From UBA1672 sp033851915 (GTDB taxonomy: Bacteria; Pseudomonadota; Alphaproteobacteria; Micavibrionales; Micavibrionaceae), in assembly GCA_033851915.1 (NCBI GenBank), contig JAWSVM010000007.1, positions 248,001-312,000 of the forward strand: a stretch of DNA of 64,000 nt, read 5' to 3'. Positions within the stretch are counted from its first letter, which is position 1; every line of letters starts with the position of its first letter. The notes below the pieces were generated by a model. The model had not been told where the DNA came from and did not search any database. It was given only the letters and a program-made list of their open reading frames with translations. The position numbers and the translations under genes are program-made. Shown here one piece after another: positions 1-8,824 of this stretch.

Positions 1-1
1 G

Positions 2-796
2 ATTGAGGCGGATTTGGGCCCTGTAACGGCGGCACGCTTGATTGAAACATTCTCAAAGGATCGTTTCGGTAAAGATATTAGTGAAGATGAGATCAAGGAA
101 GCGTTGGCCGAAAATATTGCAGATATTCTTGAACCTGTGGCACAGCCTTTGATGATAGAAAAGCCTGAAAAGGGGCCTTATGTGATTTTGGTTTGTGGTG
201 TGAATGGCGCGGGTAAAACCACAACAATCGGTAAATATACGCAGCAGCTACAACGTGATGAGGGCAAGTCGGTTATGATTGCGGCGGCGGATACGTTCCG
301 CGCGGCGGCGATTGAACAGCTGGGCGTTTGGGCAAAACGTAGCGGCGCGGTGATGTTTTCTAAGGATGTCGGGTCAGATGCGGCTTCGGTGGCGTATGAA
401 GCGTATGAGGAGGCTGTGAAGCAGAATATAGACGTGTTGTTGATCGATACGGCGGGGCGTTTGCAGAATAAATCTAATTTGATGGCAGAGCTGGAAAAAA
501 TCATCCGTGTTTTGAAGAAGCAGAATGAAAATGTGCCGCATGCGACATTGCTGGTTTTAGACTCTACAACGGGGCAAAATGCGTATTCGCAAGTGGAAAC
601 TTTTAAGAACATGGTTGATGTGACGGGCTTAATCGTGACGAAGCTGGATGGTTCGGCCAAGGGCGGGGTTCTCATCGGGCTGGCGGATCAATTTGGCGTG
701 CCTGTGCATGCAATTGGCGTTGGGGAGACCATCGACGACCTGAAGGCTTTCACTGCGCGTGATTATGCGCGTTCTCTCATGGGCTTAGATTCATAA
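2..796 (+). CDS. ftsY: Signal recognition particle receptor FtsY, 5' end cut off by the window
   Basis: This is the C-terminal 264 residues of FtsY, the membrane-associated SRP receptor GTPase that docks ribosome-nascent-chain complexes at the Sec translocon. The reading frame is open to the window edge, so the start lies outside; the TTG at 14 is internal. Seen: the end of the helical N domain (ADLGPVTAARLIE), then the SRP GTPase domain with P-loop GVNGAGKTTTIGK near nt 197-235, a DTFRAAA element near nt 290, DTAGRLQNKSNLM near nt 445, and TKLDGSAKGG near nt 640. The C-terminal amphipathic helix is short, as is usual. The next gene follows after 63 bases on the same strand with no clear terminator between. 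Confidence 0.96.
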   Translation: MEADLGPVTAARLIETFSKDRFGKDISEDEIKEALAENIADILEPVAQPLMIEKPEKGPYVILVCGVNGAGKTTTIGKYTQQLQRDEGKSVMIAAADTFRAAAIEQLGVWAKRSGAVMFSKDVGSDAASVAYEAYEEAVKQNIDVLLIDTAGRLQNKSNLMAELEKIIRVLKKQNENVPHATLLVLDSTTGQNAYSQVETFKNMVDVTGLIVTKLDGSAKGGVLIGLADQFGVPVHAIGVGETIDDLKAFTARDYARSLMGLDS

Positions 797-859
797 GATT
801 TTTCTTCTTTTATCTGCGTAATTCACTGAATATTAAGACAAAATTGGCATGATAACCCT

Positions 860-2371
860 ATGGTTAAAAAATTAGAGACGTTTAAAGCGAAGAAATATAA
901 AGACGCGGATCAGACTTTTGAGGCTGTAAGGCGTATTTATGAAGCGCACACGCAACATCTGCGCGATGCATTTAACGATTATTGCGAAGACAGTACGCAA
1001 GCGAAAAAGGTGCGGGCATTCTATCCTTATGTGCGTATTAAGACAAAATTTGCGCGGCGTTCGGATATTCGTTTGTCATACGGGTTTGCGTCTCGTCCGG
1101 GTACATATATGACGACGTTGACCAGCCCTGATATTTTCGATGAATATTATCGAGAGCAGTTCCGCTTGATTATAAAAAACCATGATATTCGAATTGAGGT
1201 TGGGGTGAGTGATATACCTATCCCGCTGCACTTTGCTTTGGGGGATGATTTTCATCTTGAGAGTGAATTGTCGGAAGAGCAGGTCAGCATCTTGCCGCAG
1301 TTTTTTGATGTGCCTGATTTGGATATTCTGGATGATGATATTGCGAATTTCACACATGTGCCGAAATCAGATGATGAGCCTGATCCGTTGGCTCTGTTTA
1401 TTGCGCCGCGCGTTGATCTTAGTCTGCAGCGTTTGAAACATTATTGCGGAACGCGGGCATCGCATTTTCAGAATTATATATTGTTCACCAATTATCAGTT
1501 CTATATCGATGAGTTTATCGCGCTTTGTCAGGATATGATGACAAAGACAGATGATCCTGAGCTGAAGCGTCAGCGTATGGAATATACCGCCTTTGTCCAG
1601 CCGGGTGATAAGGTGATGTTGAATCAAAATATCGAAAACCATGATGATAGCGCGAATGAGGGGGTGAACCTGAAACGTTTGCCGCAAATGCCTGCCTATC
1701 ATTTGAAACGTGCCGATGGTTCAGGCATTACGATGATTAATATTGGTGTTGGCCCATCTAATGCCAAGACCATTACCGACCATGTCGCTGTTTTACGCCC
1801 GCATGCGTGGCTGATGCTGGGGCATTGTGCGGGGCTTAGAAGCTCTCAACATTTGGGAGATTATGTTTTGGCGCATGGATATTTGCGCGAGGATCAGATT
1901 TTGGATGAGTTCTTGCCGCCCAGCATTCCTATTCCTGCCCTTGCGGAGATACAGCAAGCTTTGGAAAAGGCGGTGTCTCAGGTGACGGGGCATGAAGGAT
2001 ATGATTTGAAGAAGGTGATGCGCACAGGAACGGTCGCGACGACAGATGACCGGAATTGGGAGCTGAAATCTTATCTAACCCAGAATAAACGCCTTAGCCA
2101 GAGCAGGGCGATTGCGCTGGATATGGAGTCTGGCACGATTGCGGCCAATGGTTTCCGTTTCCGTGTGCCTTATGGAACGTTGCTGTGTGTGTCTGATAAG
2201 CCGCTGCATGGCCAACTGAAATTACCCGGCATGGCGGATAGTTTTTATAGGGAGCGTGTGGAACAGCATTTGAAGATCGGTTTGCTGACGATGACGTTAT
2301 TGCGTGACCTTTCGCCTGAAAAACTCCATAGCCGTAAGTTACGATCCTTTGATGAGCCTGCATTCCAGTAG
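860..2371 (+). CDS. amn: AMP nucleosidase
   Basis: Predicted to hydrolyse AMP to adenine and ribose 5-phosphate, a purine salvage and energy-balance reaction in the cytoplasm. The 503 residues match the usual Amn length (about 480-500). The N-terminal half is the Amn-specific domain (EAHTQHLRDAF, then RVDLSLQRLKHYCGTRASHFQ near residue 185). The C-terminal half is the phosphorylase/nucleosidase fold, with NIGVGPSNAKTITDH, LMLGHCAGLR, the TGTVATTDDRNWE segment and the substrate-binding ALDMESGTIAANGFRF stretch. The ATG start gives a complete N domain. It lies in line with ftsY upstream and serine dehydratase 33 bases downstream; the three may share a transcript, but no functional tie is evident. 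Confidence 0.93.
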   Translation: MVKKLETFKAKKYKDADQTFEAVRRIYEAHTQHLRDAFNDYCEDSTQAKKVRAFYPYVRIKTKFARRSDIRLSYGFASRPGTYMTTLTSPDIFDEYYREQFRLIIKNHDIRIEVGVSDIPIPLHFALGDDFHLESELSEEQVSILPQFFDVPDLDILDDDIANFTHVPKSDDEPDPLALFIAPRVDLSLQRLKHYCGTRASHFQNYILFTNYQFYIDEFIALCQDMMTKTDDPELKRQRMEYTAFVQPGDKVMLNQNIENHDDSANEGVNLKRLPQMPAYHLKRADGSGITMINIGVGPSNAKTITDHVAVLRPHAWLMLGHCAGLRSSQHLGDYVLAHGYLREDQILDEFLPPSIPIPALAEIQQALEKAVSQVTGHEGYDLKKVMRTGTVATTDDRNWELKSYLTQNKRLSQSRAIALDMESGTIAANGFRFRVPYGTLLCVSDKPLHGQLKLPGMADSFYRERVEQHLKIGLLTMTLLRDLSPEKLHSRKLRSFDEPAFQ

Positions 2372-2404
2372 AGCTATAAAGATAATAATTTATATGAGGC
2401 TTTG

Positions 2405-3787
2405 ATGTTTATTAGCTTTTTTGACTTATTTAAAATTGGTATAGGGCCATCCAGCTCTCATACAATGGGGCCGATGGTTGGTGCTTTGCGCTTTTGTGAG
2501 CGGTTGTCTGAATTTTCTGATCCTATCTCTGTGCGCGTGACGTTTTATGGTTCTCTCGCTTTTACGGGTAAGGGGCATGCCAGTGATAAAGCGGTGATGT
2601 TGGGAATGCTTGGGTTGCACCCTGCGACACTGGATGCGGATCAGGTGGAGGGTTTTGTTGAAAAGCTTAGGGCGAAAAAAACTATAATACGTGATGGCTT
2701 GCCTAAGATTTTCTTTGATCCTGAACACGATATTATCTTTGATTATGGCCCTGCCTTAAATGGTCATTCCAATGGTATGATTTTTGCGGTTTTGGATAAG
2801 AAAAAGAATATTTTGCTGGAGCGGGTATATTATTCCACCGGCGGCGGGTTCGTTTATTCCGAGGAAGAGCTGGAGGCCGCGCAAGATGGATCAGAAGGCG
2901 GTGAAGCGTTTTTGGATGTTCCGCATCCTTTTGGTAATGCTGATGAAATGCTGGAAATGTCCGAGGCTTCGGGGTTGAGCATTGCCGCGATGCAGGCGGA
3001 GAATGAAAAAATTCAATGTAGCGCGAAAGAATTGGAAGATCGTGTCCTCAAAACATGGGCGGTCATGAATGATTGTGTTGAACGAGGCTTGGTGAAGGAT
3101 GGTGTTCTGCCTGGTGTTTTGAAGATTAAACGTCGTGCGGCAAATATTAAGACGCAGCTGGATGAAGAAAAAATGAAAAACAGCCAGACCTATCATGTTT
3201 GTAATGAATGGCTTTCTTTATATGCCATGGCGGTGAATGAAGAGAACGCCGCGGGTGGACAGGTTGTGACGGCGCCGACAAACGGTGCGGCGGGGGTTAT
3301 TCCGTCTGTATTACGCTATTACCTCGATTTTATACCTGATGCGAGCGCAGATAATATTTCTACGTTTTTATTAACGGCGGCGGCGATTGGTTCGATTATA
3401 AAGCATAATGCCTCTATCTCCGGCGCAGAAGTTGGTTGTCAGGGAGAGGTAGGTTCTGCTTCATCTATGGCGGCGGCGGGGTTATGCGCTGTTCTGGGCG
3501 GCACAACGGCGCAGATTGAGAACGCCGCAGAGATTGCATTGGAACATCATCTGGGTATGACGTGCGATCCTGTCGCAGGATTGGTGCAAGTTCCATGTAT
3601 TGAGCGCAATGGTTTGGGCGCGGTGAAGGCTGTGACAGCTTCGGCCTTGGCACTTCGCGGTAATGGCGAGCATTTCGTTTCACTGGATAGCTGTATCAAG
3701 ACAATGCAGCAAACAGGCAGGGATATGCATGATATCTATAAAGAGACAAGCAAGGGCGGCTTGGCGGTGAATGTGATTGAATGCTGA
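2405..3787 (+). CDS. sdaA: L-serine ammonia-lyase (serine dehydratase), iron-sulfur type
   Basis: Predicted to deaminate L-serine to pyruvate and ammonia using a [4Fe-4S] cluster. The 460 residues are of single-chain SdaA/SdaB type with beta domain first and alpha domain second. Seen: the N-terminal motif FKIGIGPSSSHTMGPM, TFYGSLAFTGKGHASDKA, and in the alpha domain VVTAPTNGAAGVIPSVLRYY, GSIIKHNASISGAEVGCQGE (cluster cysteine) and LEHHLGMTCDPVAGLVQVPCIERN (further cysteines). ATG at 2405 is preferred over the TTG one codon earlier. A hairpin with AT-rich flank follows the stop. Nothing needed for activity looks missing. Confidence 0.94.
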   Translation: MFISFFDLFKIGIGPSSSHTMGPMVGALRFCERLSEFSDPISVRVTFYGSLAFTGKGHASDKAVMLGMLGLHPATLDADQVEGFVEKLRAKKTIIRDGLPKIFFDPEHDIIFDYGPALNGHSNGMIFAVLDKKKNILLERVYYSTGGGFVYSEEELEAAQDGSEGGEAFLDVPHPFGNADEMLEMSEASGLSIAAMQAENEKIQCSAKELEDRVLKTWAVMNDCVERGLVKDGVLPGVLKIKRRAANIKTQLDEEKMKNSQTYHVCNEWLSLYAMAVNEENAAGGQVVTAPTNGAAGVIPSVLRYYLDFIPDASADNISTFLLTAAAIGSIIKHNASISGAEVGCQGEVGSASSMAAAGLCAVLGGTTAQIENAAEIALEHHLGMTCDPVAGLVQVPCIERNGLGAVKAVTASALALRGNGEHFVSLDSCIKTMQQTGRDMHDIYKETSKGGLAVNVIEC

Positions 3788-3809
3788 TGATTGTTTTTGC
3801 CCAAAATAA

Positions 3810-3830
3810 AAGGCGCCGCAAAGGCACCTT
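3810..3830. terminator. Bidirectional hairpin terminator between sdaA and the small opposing gene
   Basis: Eight-base arms AAGGCGCC (3810-3817) and GGCACCTT (3823-3830) enclose a five-base loop. Read on the minus strand the imperfect pair is a G-U wobble and the stem runs into TTATTTT, which makes it a good terminator for the gene at 3858-4082. On the plus strand it is followed by the AT-rich stretch CATTTTATATTTTAT and can also serve sdaA, with one A-C mismatch. No folding energy was computed. Confidence 0.65.
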
Positions 3831-3857
3831 CATTTTATATTTTATATAAATCTACAC

Positions 3858-4082
3858 TTAGATCAGAATATCAACAACGGAACCACGTTCAGTTTGTTCG
3901 TTTTTCTGTGGTGCAGAATTCTGCGATTGAGCCAAGGGCGCATCTGCCGCTTGCAATTCATTTTCGCGCGCTTCTTGGTTGGCTTGTCTTACTTCGCGCG
4001 TCTGATCGCTCCCACCCGGTTGAAACGGTTGAGAGATTGGTGGCGCTGCGTGTTGCCCTATACCTGATAATGGTGCTGCCAT
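3858..4082 (-). CDS. Small Gln/Ala/Pro-rich protein of unknown function
   Basis: I do not recognise this 74-residue protein. It is hydrophilic and rich in Gln, Ala, Pro and Glu, probably disordered, with a short hydrophobic end (GSVVDILI). It has no signal peptide or membrane segment. Reasons to call it real: a ribosome-binding site (AAGGA) lies 8 bases before the ATG, a terminator-like hairpin follows the stop in the right orientation, and the composition resembles alphaproteobacterial disordered proteins better than the two overlapping alternatives (99 codons on plus, 111 codons on minus). Its neighbour is a divergent DUF2336 gene 330 bases away. Confidence 0.6.
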   Translation of the reverse strand: MAAPLSGIGQHAAPPISQPFQPGGSDQTREVRQANQEARENELQAADAPLAQSQNSAPQKNEQTERGSVVDILI

Positions 4083-4414
4083 TTTTTTAATCCTTGTTTA
4101 ATGAGTAAACCCTTACATACTCTAACATGGAAACTATTAAGAAATCGTTTCACTCCTAATTGTGCCATGAAACAAATAAAAGTGCAAATCCCTAAAAAAC
4201 TATCTACATTTTTATACATATTAGTAATTCTGTTAACTGAATCATAACACTTTTCATTTATACATGAGGAATAAGGTTTAAATATCTTAGTCACATAATA
4301 CCGTAACTTGTTGACTATATGTATGAATTCCTTTGTTTCTGCCAAAAGCACACACCGCGTGCGATAGGTGGATGAATAGTTTGAATATAACATGATAATT
4401 GTGGGGCAAAAATC
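4083..4414. other. AT-rich intergenic region between divergent genes
   Basis: This 332-base stretch separates the small minus-strand gene and the DUF2336 gene, so it should hold both promoters. It is markedly AT-rich. A TTAA-N7-TTAA element at 4087-4101 resembles a CtrA half-site pair but overlaps the ribosome-binding site of the small gene and may be chance. A TTGACT hexamer near 4312 lacks a good -10 at normal spacing. I see no convincing RNA gene. The open frame at 4058-4393 (minus) looks like noise. Confidence 0.5.
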
Positions 4415-5530
4415 ATGAATAAAAGTACAATAGAAAGTGGAGGCAGGGCTGTGCCAATAGGCGCATTACTTGGTGACACGCAAAAATTATATACTCTGGC
4501 ACGGGATAAAAATCCTGCGGCACGGGTTGAACTTTCCAAAACGATAGGGCTGATTTTAGATACGGATGTATCAACACGTGAAAGCGAGTTGGTTGCCGAT
4601 GTTCTTATTCAGCTTATGCGTCAGGCAGAAAAAGATTTACGTCAGGCTGTATCCGAACAAATTGCGCTTCTTGATAATGTGCCGTTGCGCCTTGTGTTGC
4701 AGTTGGCAAATGATGAAATAGAAATTGCAGAACCAGTGTTGAAGAACAGTAGAGTTCTGGGTGATTTGGATTTAATGTATATCGTAAAGGCGAAAACCTC
4801 CGAATATTGGCAAGCAATTGCAACGCGCGAGAACATCAGTGATGAACTTATTGATGTCTTGGCGGATACGGATGATTTAGATACGGCGTTGGTTTTGGTT
4901 GATAATCTGAATATCACTCTAACCGAGCATGCTTTAGTGGCTTTATCCGATATTGCACAAGATAACGAAACTCTGGCGCTGCCATTGTTGCGTCGTGATG
5001 ATGTCGCAAGTGATGTTGCCGCGCGTCTTTACCAATATGTAGGACAGGAAATAAAAGCATTCATCAGTGAAAATTATGATTTGGATACACAGAAGGCTGT
5101 ATCGGAGGTGCTTGATCGTTCTGTTGAAGAATTTTCTACGCCGACGACACCAAATAATTTTATGCCGGATGAATATATGCTGAATGCCGCGCAAGGTTTT
5201 AAAGAGCAGGGCACATTGAATGTTCAATTAATGCTTAGCACTTTACGTCGTGGGCATATGCGTTCTTTTGTTGCGCAGTTCTCGGTTTATATTAATGTGC
5301 CTGCTGAAATTATAGGACAGATTTTATCTCAAACACATGGTCAGGGGCTTGCGATTGCGGCTAAGGCGAGTGGTATTGAGAAACAGGATTTTCTCTCCAT
5401 CTTTATGCTAACCAATAAAATATGGAACCATGGGCGTTTGGTTGATCCGCAGGATATTAAATCTGCGATTGATTATTATAACCGTGCGACGCCTGAAATG
5501 GCACAAAGCATTCTGAAGCGGGGACATTAA
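4415..5530 (+). CDS. DUF2336 domain-containing protein
   Basis: A 371-residue soluble, all-helical protein that I assign to DUF2336, an alphaproteobacterial family with HEAT-like repeats and no settled biochemical role. Seen: an N-terminal segment (ALLGDTQKLYTLARDKNPAARVEL) and repeated helical pairs such as RQAVSEQIALLDNVPLRLVLQLANDEIEIAEPVLKNSRVL and ENISDELIDVLADTDDLDTALVLVDN. There is no signal peptide or transmembrane segment, so it is likely a cytoplasmic scaffold. ATG at 4415 follows a GGGGC element. It stands alone and is followed by a strong terminator. Members often sit near cell-cycle or motility genes, but none is visible here, so no role is proposed. Confidence 0.82.
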   Translation: MNKSTIESGGRAVPIGALLGDTQKLYTLARDKNPAARVELSKTIGLILDTDVSTRESELVADVLIQLMRQAEKDLRQAVSEQIALLDNVPLRLVLQLANDEIEIAEPVLKNSRVLGDLDLMYIVKAKTSEYWQAIATRENISDELIDVLADTDDLDTALVLVDNLNITLTEHALVALSDIAQDNETLALPLLRRDDVASDVAARLYQYVGQEIKAFISENYDLDTQKAVSEVLDRSVEEFSTPTTPNNFMPDEYMLNAAQGFKEQGTLNVQLMLSTLRRGHMRSFVAQFSVYINVPAEIIGQILSQTHGQGLAIAAKASGIEKQDFLSIFMLTNKIWNHGRLVDPQDIKSAIDYYNRATPEMAQSILKRGH

Positions 5531-5584
5531 ACGAATTAGAAAAAGTAGAGTTTTTTTATTATTGATATCCTCCAATTAACTTTA

Positions 5585-5618
5585 GCCGGCCTTGTTTTTC
5601 AAGTGCCGGCATTTTTTT
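5585..5618 (+). terminator. Rho-independent terminator after the DUF2336 gene
   Basis: Arms GCCGGCCTTG (5585-5594) and CAAGTGCCGGC (5600-5610) pair over ten bases with one bulged A around a TTTTT loop, followed by seven T at 5612-5618. The T-run lies only on the plus-strand side, so it mainly serves the DUF2336 gene. It also lies just beyond the 3' end of the converging pgk gene. Confidence 0.88.
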
Positions 5619-5635
5619 GCCAGAATTATATCGTT

Positions 5636-6826
5636 TTATTGGGCGAGGGCAGCAATGCCGGGGAGTTTTTTACCCTCCAGCCATTCTAAAAACGCGCCAC
5701 CTGCTGTTGAGATATAGGAGAAATCTGAGGCTGCGCCTGCATTTTCCAGTGCGGCGATTGTGTCTCCACCGCCTGCGATGCTGACGCAGTTGCCATCCCG
5801 CGTTTGCGCGGCGACGATTTTTGCAATTTCGTTTGTGCCGTTATCAAAGGGCTTAATCTCGAAAACGCCCATTGGGCCGTTCCAGACAACGGTTTTGGAG
5901 TCTTTTATTTTCTCGGAAATATAGGCGATGCTTTTGGGGCCAATATCGATGGCCATGTGGTCGTCGGCGATATTATTGATGTCGACAGCTTTATGCGCTG
6001 CATTTTCTTTCAGTTCACTGACCGTGACAACATCTTTGGGCAGGATAATCTCGCAGCCAACGCGGGCGGCTGTATACATGATATCGCGCGCCGTATCGGC
6101 CATATCTTTTTCACACAGAGAACGTCCCATAGGAATGCCTTGTGCGTAGAGGAATGTGTTCGCCATGCCGCCACCAAGAACAAGGTAGTCAACTTTCTTG
6201 CTCAGGTTTTTGAGTATCTCAAGCTTTGTGGATATTTTTGATCCTCCGGCAACGGCAAGGACGGGCATTTCGGGGGCGTCGAGTGCTTTACTCAGGGCGC
6301 TAAGCTCTTCCTTCATCAGTAATCCTGCGGCGCTTGGCAGGTGTGCTGTGATGCCTGTGGTGGAGGCATGCGCACGATGAGAGGCGGAGAAGGCATCATT
6401 CACATAGATATCACCCAATGCAGCGAGGGATTTTGCGAAATCAGAATCATTGTCTCTTTCGCCTTTATGAAAGCGGAGGTTTTCCAGCAAAACCACATCA
6501 CCTGATTTAGCAGAGTTTGCGATTCCTTGTGCGGTTTCACCAATGCAGTCCGGTGAGAATTTTACAGGGCAGCCCCAGCATTTTTCCAAAATAGGGGTTA
6601 GAAAGGCGAGGGACATCTCGGGGTTTTGTTCACCTTCGGGTCTGCCGAAATGTGAGAGAATAAGAATTTTTGCACCTTGTTCTCGTAAATATGTGATGGT
6701 GGGCAGCAAGCGTTCAATGCGCGTTGTGTCGGTAACCGTGTTATTTTGCTTTGGGACGTTTAAGTCGACACGTAATAAAACTGTTTTGTTTTTAACGTCT
6801 ATTTCTGTGATCGTTTGAAAATCCAT
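5636..6826 (-). CDS. pgk: Phosphoglycerate kinase
   Basis: Transfers the phosphate of 1,3-bisphosphoglycerate to ADP in glycolysis and runs in reverse in gluconeogenesis. The 396 residues are the standard bacterial length. Seen: LLRVDLNVPKQN at the N-terminus, HFGRPEG, ENLRFHKGE, NDAFSASHRAHAST, the hinge region LAVAGGSKISTKLE, VWNGPMGVFE and the C-terminal nucleotide loop SIAGGGDTIAALE. The ATG at 6826 is chosen over the TTG five codons upstream because AAGGA lies directly before it. The gene is separate from other glycolytic genes here. Downstream the hairpin at 5585-5610 lacks a T-run in this direction. Confidence 0.97.
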   Translation of the reverse strand: MDFQTITEIDVKNKTVLLRVDLNVPKQNNTVTDTTRIERLLPTITYLREQGAKILILSHFGRPEGEQNPEMSLAFLTPILEKCWGCPVKFSPDCIGETAQGIANSAKSGDVVLLENLRFHKGERDNDSDFAKSLAALGDIYVNDAFSASHRAHASTTGITAHLPSAAGLLMKEELSALSKALDAPEMPVLAVAGGSKISTKLEILKNLSKKVDYLVLGGGMANTFLYAQGIPMGRSLCEKDMADTARDIMYTAARVGCEIILPKDVVTVSELKENAAHKAVDINNIADDHMAIDIGPKSIAYISEKIKDSKTVVWNGPMGVFEIKPFDNGTNEIAKIVAAQTRDGNCVSIAGGGDTIAALENAGAASDFSYISTAGGAFLEWLEGKKLPGIAALAQ

Positions 6827-6853
6827 ATTTCCTTGCTCCAACCCTGTTTTATA

Positions 6854-7867
6854 TCAGGATATTGTTTTTGCCGCCTCTGTTGCCTCGATCAAGCGTGATC
6901 GTAATGGCGCGTCCAGCGCAGAGTGCCCTGCATCTGGAACCACAACATAATCGGCTTCCGGCCATAATTGATGTAATTTATTAGCCGTTTTTATCGGGCA
7001 TATAACATCGTACCGCCCTTGAATAATGGTTGTAGGGATAAAGCGCAAGTGTTCAATGTTATGGAATAGACTTTTTTCCTCGGAAATAATCTCATGGGTG
7101 AAGTAGTGTGCTTCTATTCGCGCCAAAGCAAGGGCTTGTTGTTTTTGCTCATCCGTCGTGATTGTCTCGTAATTCGGCAGTAAAGATGAGCATGCGCCCT
7201 CATATAAGCTCCAGTGTACAGAAGCCTGCATCTGGGTTTTAACATCATCTTCATTGGTCAGGCGTTTATAGTATGCGGTGAGGAGATCATCGCGTTCATC
7301 TTCGGGAATGAAGTTCGAAAATTGCTCCCATGCTTCGGGGAATATTGTTTGCATCCCGTGCAAGAACCAGTCAATCTCGGGTTGTTCACACAGGAAAATT
7401 CCTCGTAAAATCATGCTGATACAGCGTTTCTTATGTTGGTTTGCATAGGCAAGTGCCAGAGTGCTGCCCCATGAGCCGCCAAATAAATGCCAGTCATCGA
7501 CTTTAAGGTGCTTGCGCAAGACTTCCATATCATTCACCAAGTCTTGCGTTGTGTTATTTTCCAAACAGCCAAGCGGTGCAGAGCGCCCTGCGCCGCGTTG
7601 ATCGAATATGATAATACGATAATGGTCAGGGTCAAAGAAGCGTCTGTGTATGGGCGTTGCGCCTGCACCGGGGCCACCATGTAGCAAAACGATCGGTACG
7701 CCGTCCATATTGCCGCTTTGTTCCCAATATATATTATGGGTGTCGTCAACGGCGAGAAATCCGCTGGAATATGGAGTTATTGGTGGGAACAGGTCAAGCA
7801 ATGGCGTACGTTTATGTGGCCGGATGGCGCTGTTCTTATTGATGTCGTTCGAGTTTTTTTTTTGCAT
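6854..7867 (-). CDS. pip: Proline iminopeptidase-like alpha/beta hydrolase
   Basis: A 337-residue alpha/beta hydrolase of the S33 family, predicted to release N-terminal proline from peptides. Seen: YWEQSGNMDGVPIVLLHGGPG (oxyanion HGGPG), DQRGAGRS, the nucleophile elbow GGSWGSTLALAYA, a probable acidic residue in GRYDVICP, and the histidine in DAGHSA. Length and the GGSWGS elbow fit Pip rather than a general esterase. It has no signal peptide, so it is cytoplasmic. The stop of the upstream nuclease-like gene is 6 bases before the start, suggesting co-transcription. Oddly, the start codon is followed by C and then a run of ten A (7854-7863), a potential slippage site. Confidence 0.88.
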   Translation of the reverse strand: MQKKNSNDINKNSAIRPHKRTPLLDLFPPITPYSSGFLAVDDTHNIYWEQSGNMDGVPIVLLHGGPGAGATPIHRRFFDPDHYRIIIFDQRGAGRSAPLGCLENNTTQDLVNDMEVLRKHLKVDDWHLFGGSWGSTLALAYANQHKKRCISMILRGIFLCEQPEIDWFLHGMQTIFPEAWEQFSNFIPEDERDDLLTAYYKRLTNEDDVKTQMQASVHWSLYEGACSSLLPNYETITTDEQKQQALALARIEAHYFTHEIISEEKSLFHNIEHLRFIPTTIIQGRYDVICPIKTANKLHQLWPEADYVVVPDAGHSALDAPLRSRLIEATEAAKTIS

Positions 7868-7873
7868 GATATC

Positions 7874-8797
7874 TTAGTCATTGAAAACAGGAAGGGCGCT
7901 TCCCGTATCTTTTTTACGTGGTTTCTGTTTCTTTTTTGGTGCGGGAGCTACTTGCTTTGGAGCTGATGTTTGCATGTTGCTTTTTTGTTCGAACAAAGCT
8001 TCGAAGCGTTCGGGGTGGTCAATATTCATATAGGGGCCATTGTATGATTCAATCCAGCCACGCACGCGCAAACGTTTGCCGTTCCATTGCTGGGGGTTGA
8101 GTTTTTGCTTCGTGAATTTCTTGAGGTTGAATGCGGAAATGGAAATTGTAAAATCATCGCGCCAGTTCTTGCCAAAATTTAAATATAGCCTGTTCTTACG
8201 CATGGAGACCGTGTTCACAACCCCTTCAACAATTTGGTAACTGCCTATATGTTTTGCAGCCTCTTTAGGGGATAGAACGTGGTGTTCTTCAATATTCCAC
8301 ATGCCTGATTTTGATTCGCGCGCTGTGTTTTCAAGGCTTAGCATTTGCTTGGCCATGTCGGGGTTATAGGGTGTGGTGCGTACCCGTGCGACACCAAGCG
8401 AAAGCAGCATACCCTGCACCCAGATATCATTATCTGTGCGCACAAGGTGCCCGATATGATGATCCATACGGTTTTTGCGCCCTTTTGAGGCATTCTTGGT
8501 TTGATAGAGCATAACCTTTTTATCTTTTAGGAAGTCATCAAGGATGTGCATCGCGGTGATGGATAAATCTCCGGGCTCGTAAAAATCGAGATCTGCGAAA
8601 TTTAATCCGGCGAGATGAACGAAGCGGCCATCATCCAGCTTAACTGTCAGAGGGTTTACAATCTCTGTAACTGTGAATATTCCTGTTCGTCTCATGCCTT
8701 CAAAATCACCGCTTGGCATGACTTGTTCTTGTGCAAACAGGGTGCTGCAAAAAAATAAGCTGGTCAGAAAAGAAAATGTTGTTAAAATCCATCGCAT
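7874..8797 (-). CDS. Exported staphylococcal-nuclease-like (SNase) domain protein
   Basis: A 307-residue protein with a cleavable signal peptide (ILTTFSFLTSLFFCSTLFAQ, likely cut after LFA). Residues about 35-150 resemble the SNase/thermonuclease OB fold (TVKLDDGRFVHLAGL, then GKDRHGR-like KGRKNRMDHHIGHLV, then MLLSLGVARVRT and LENTARESKSGMWN). A second domain with OB-like strands (YQIVEGVVNTVSMRKNRLYLNFG, LRVRGWIESYNGPYMNIDHPE) follows, then a basic Pro/Lys tail. The classical catalytic Arg/Glu/Arg set is only partly recognisable, so nuclease activity is not assured. ATG at 8797 is preferred because the signal peptide begins there; the longer frame reads through the divergent M48 gene. Confidence 0.78.
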   Translation of the reverse strand: MRWILTTFSFLTSLFFCSTLFAQEQVMPSGDFEGMRRTGIFTVTEIVNPLTVKLDDGRFVHLAGLNFADLDFYEPGDLSITAMHILDDFLKDKKVMLYQTKNASKGRKNRMDHHIGHLVRTDNDIWVQGMLLSLGVARVRTTPYNPDMAKQMLSLENTARESKSGMWNIEEHHVLSPKEAAKHIGSYQIVEGVVNTVSMRKNRLYLNFGKNWRDDFTISISAFNLKKFTKQKLNPQQWNGKRLRVRGWIESYNGPYMNIDHPERFEALFEQKSNMQTSAPKQVAPAPKKKQKPRKKDTGSALPVFND

Positions 8798-8824
8798 ATG
8801 ACTATCAAAACTGTTTGGGGCCTT

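Noticed and set aside
3791..4090. 99-codon plus-strand open frame
   Set aside because: It runs through the sdaA terminator and antisense to the small minus gene, and has no plausible start signal.
4087..4101. TTAA-N7-TTAA element resembling a CtrA site
   Set aside because: It overlaps the ribosome-binding site of the small gene, the flanking DNA is AT-rich so chance is likely, and no second site was found.
4058..4393. 111-codon minus-strand open frame in the AT-rich gap
   Set aside because: It overlaps the better-supported 74-residue gene in another frame, has no ribosome-binding site, and the composition (Cys, Tyr, Phe and Lys scattered) looks like translated AT-rich noise.
5804..6241. 145-codon open frame antisense to pgk
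   Set aside because: It lies wholly inside pgk, a highly conserved gene, and has no start signal.
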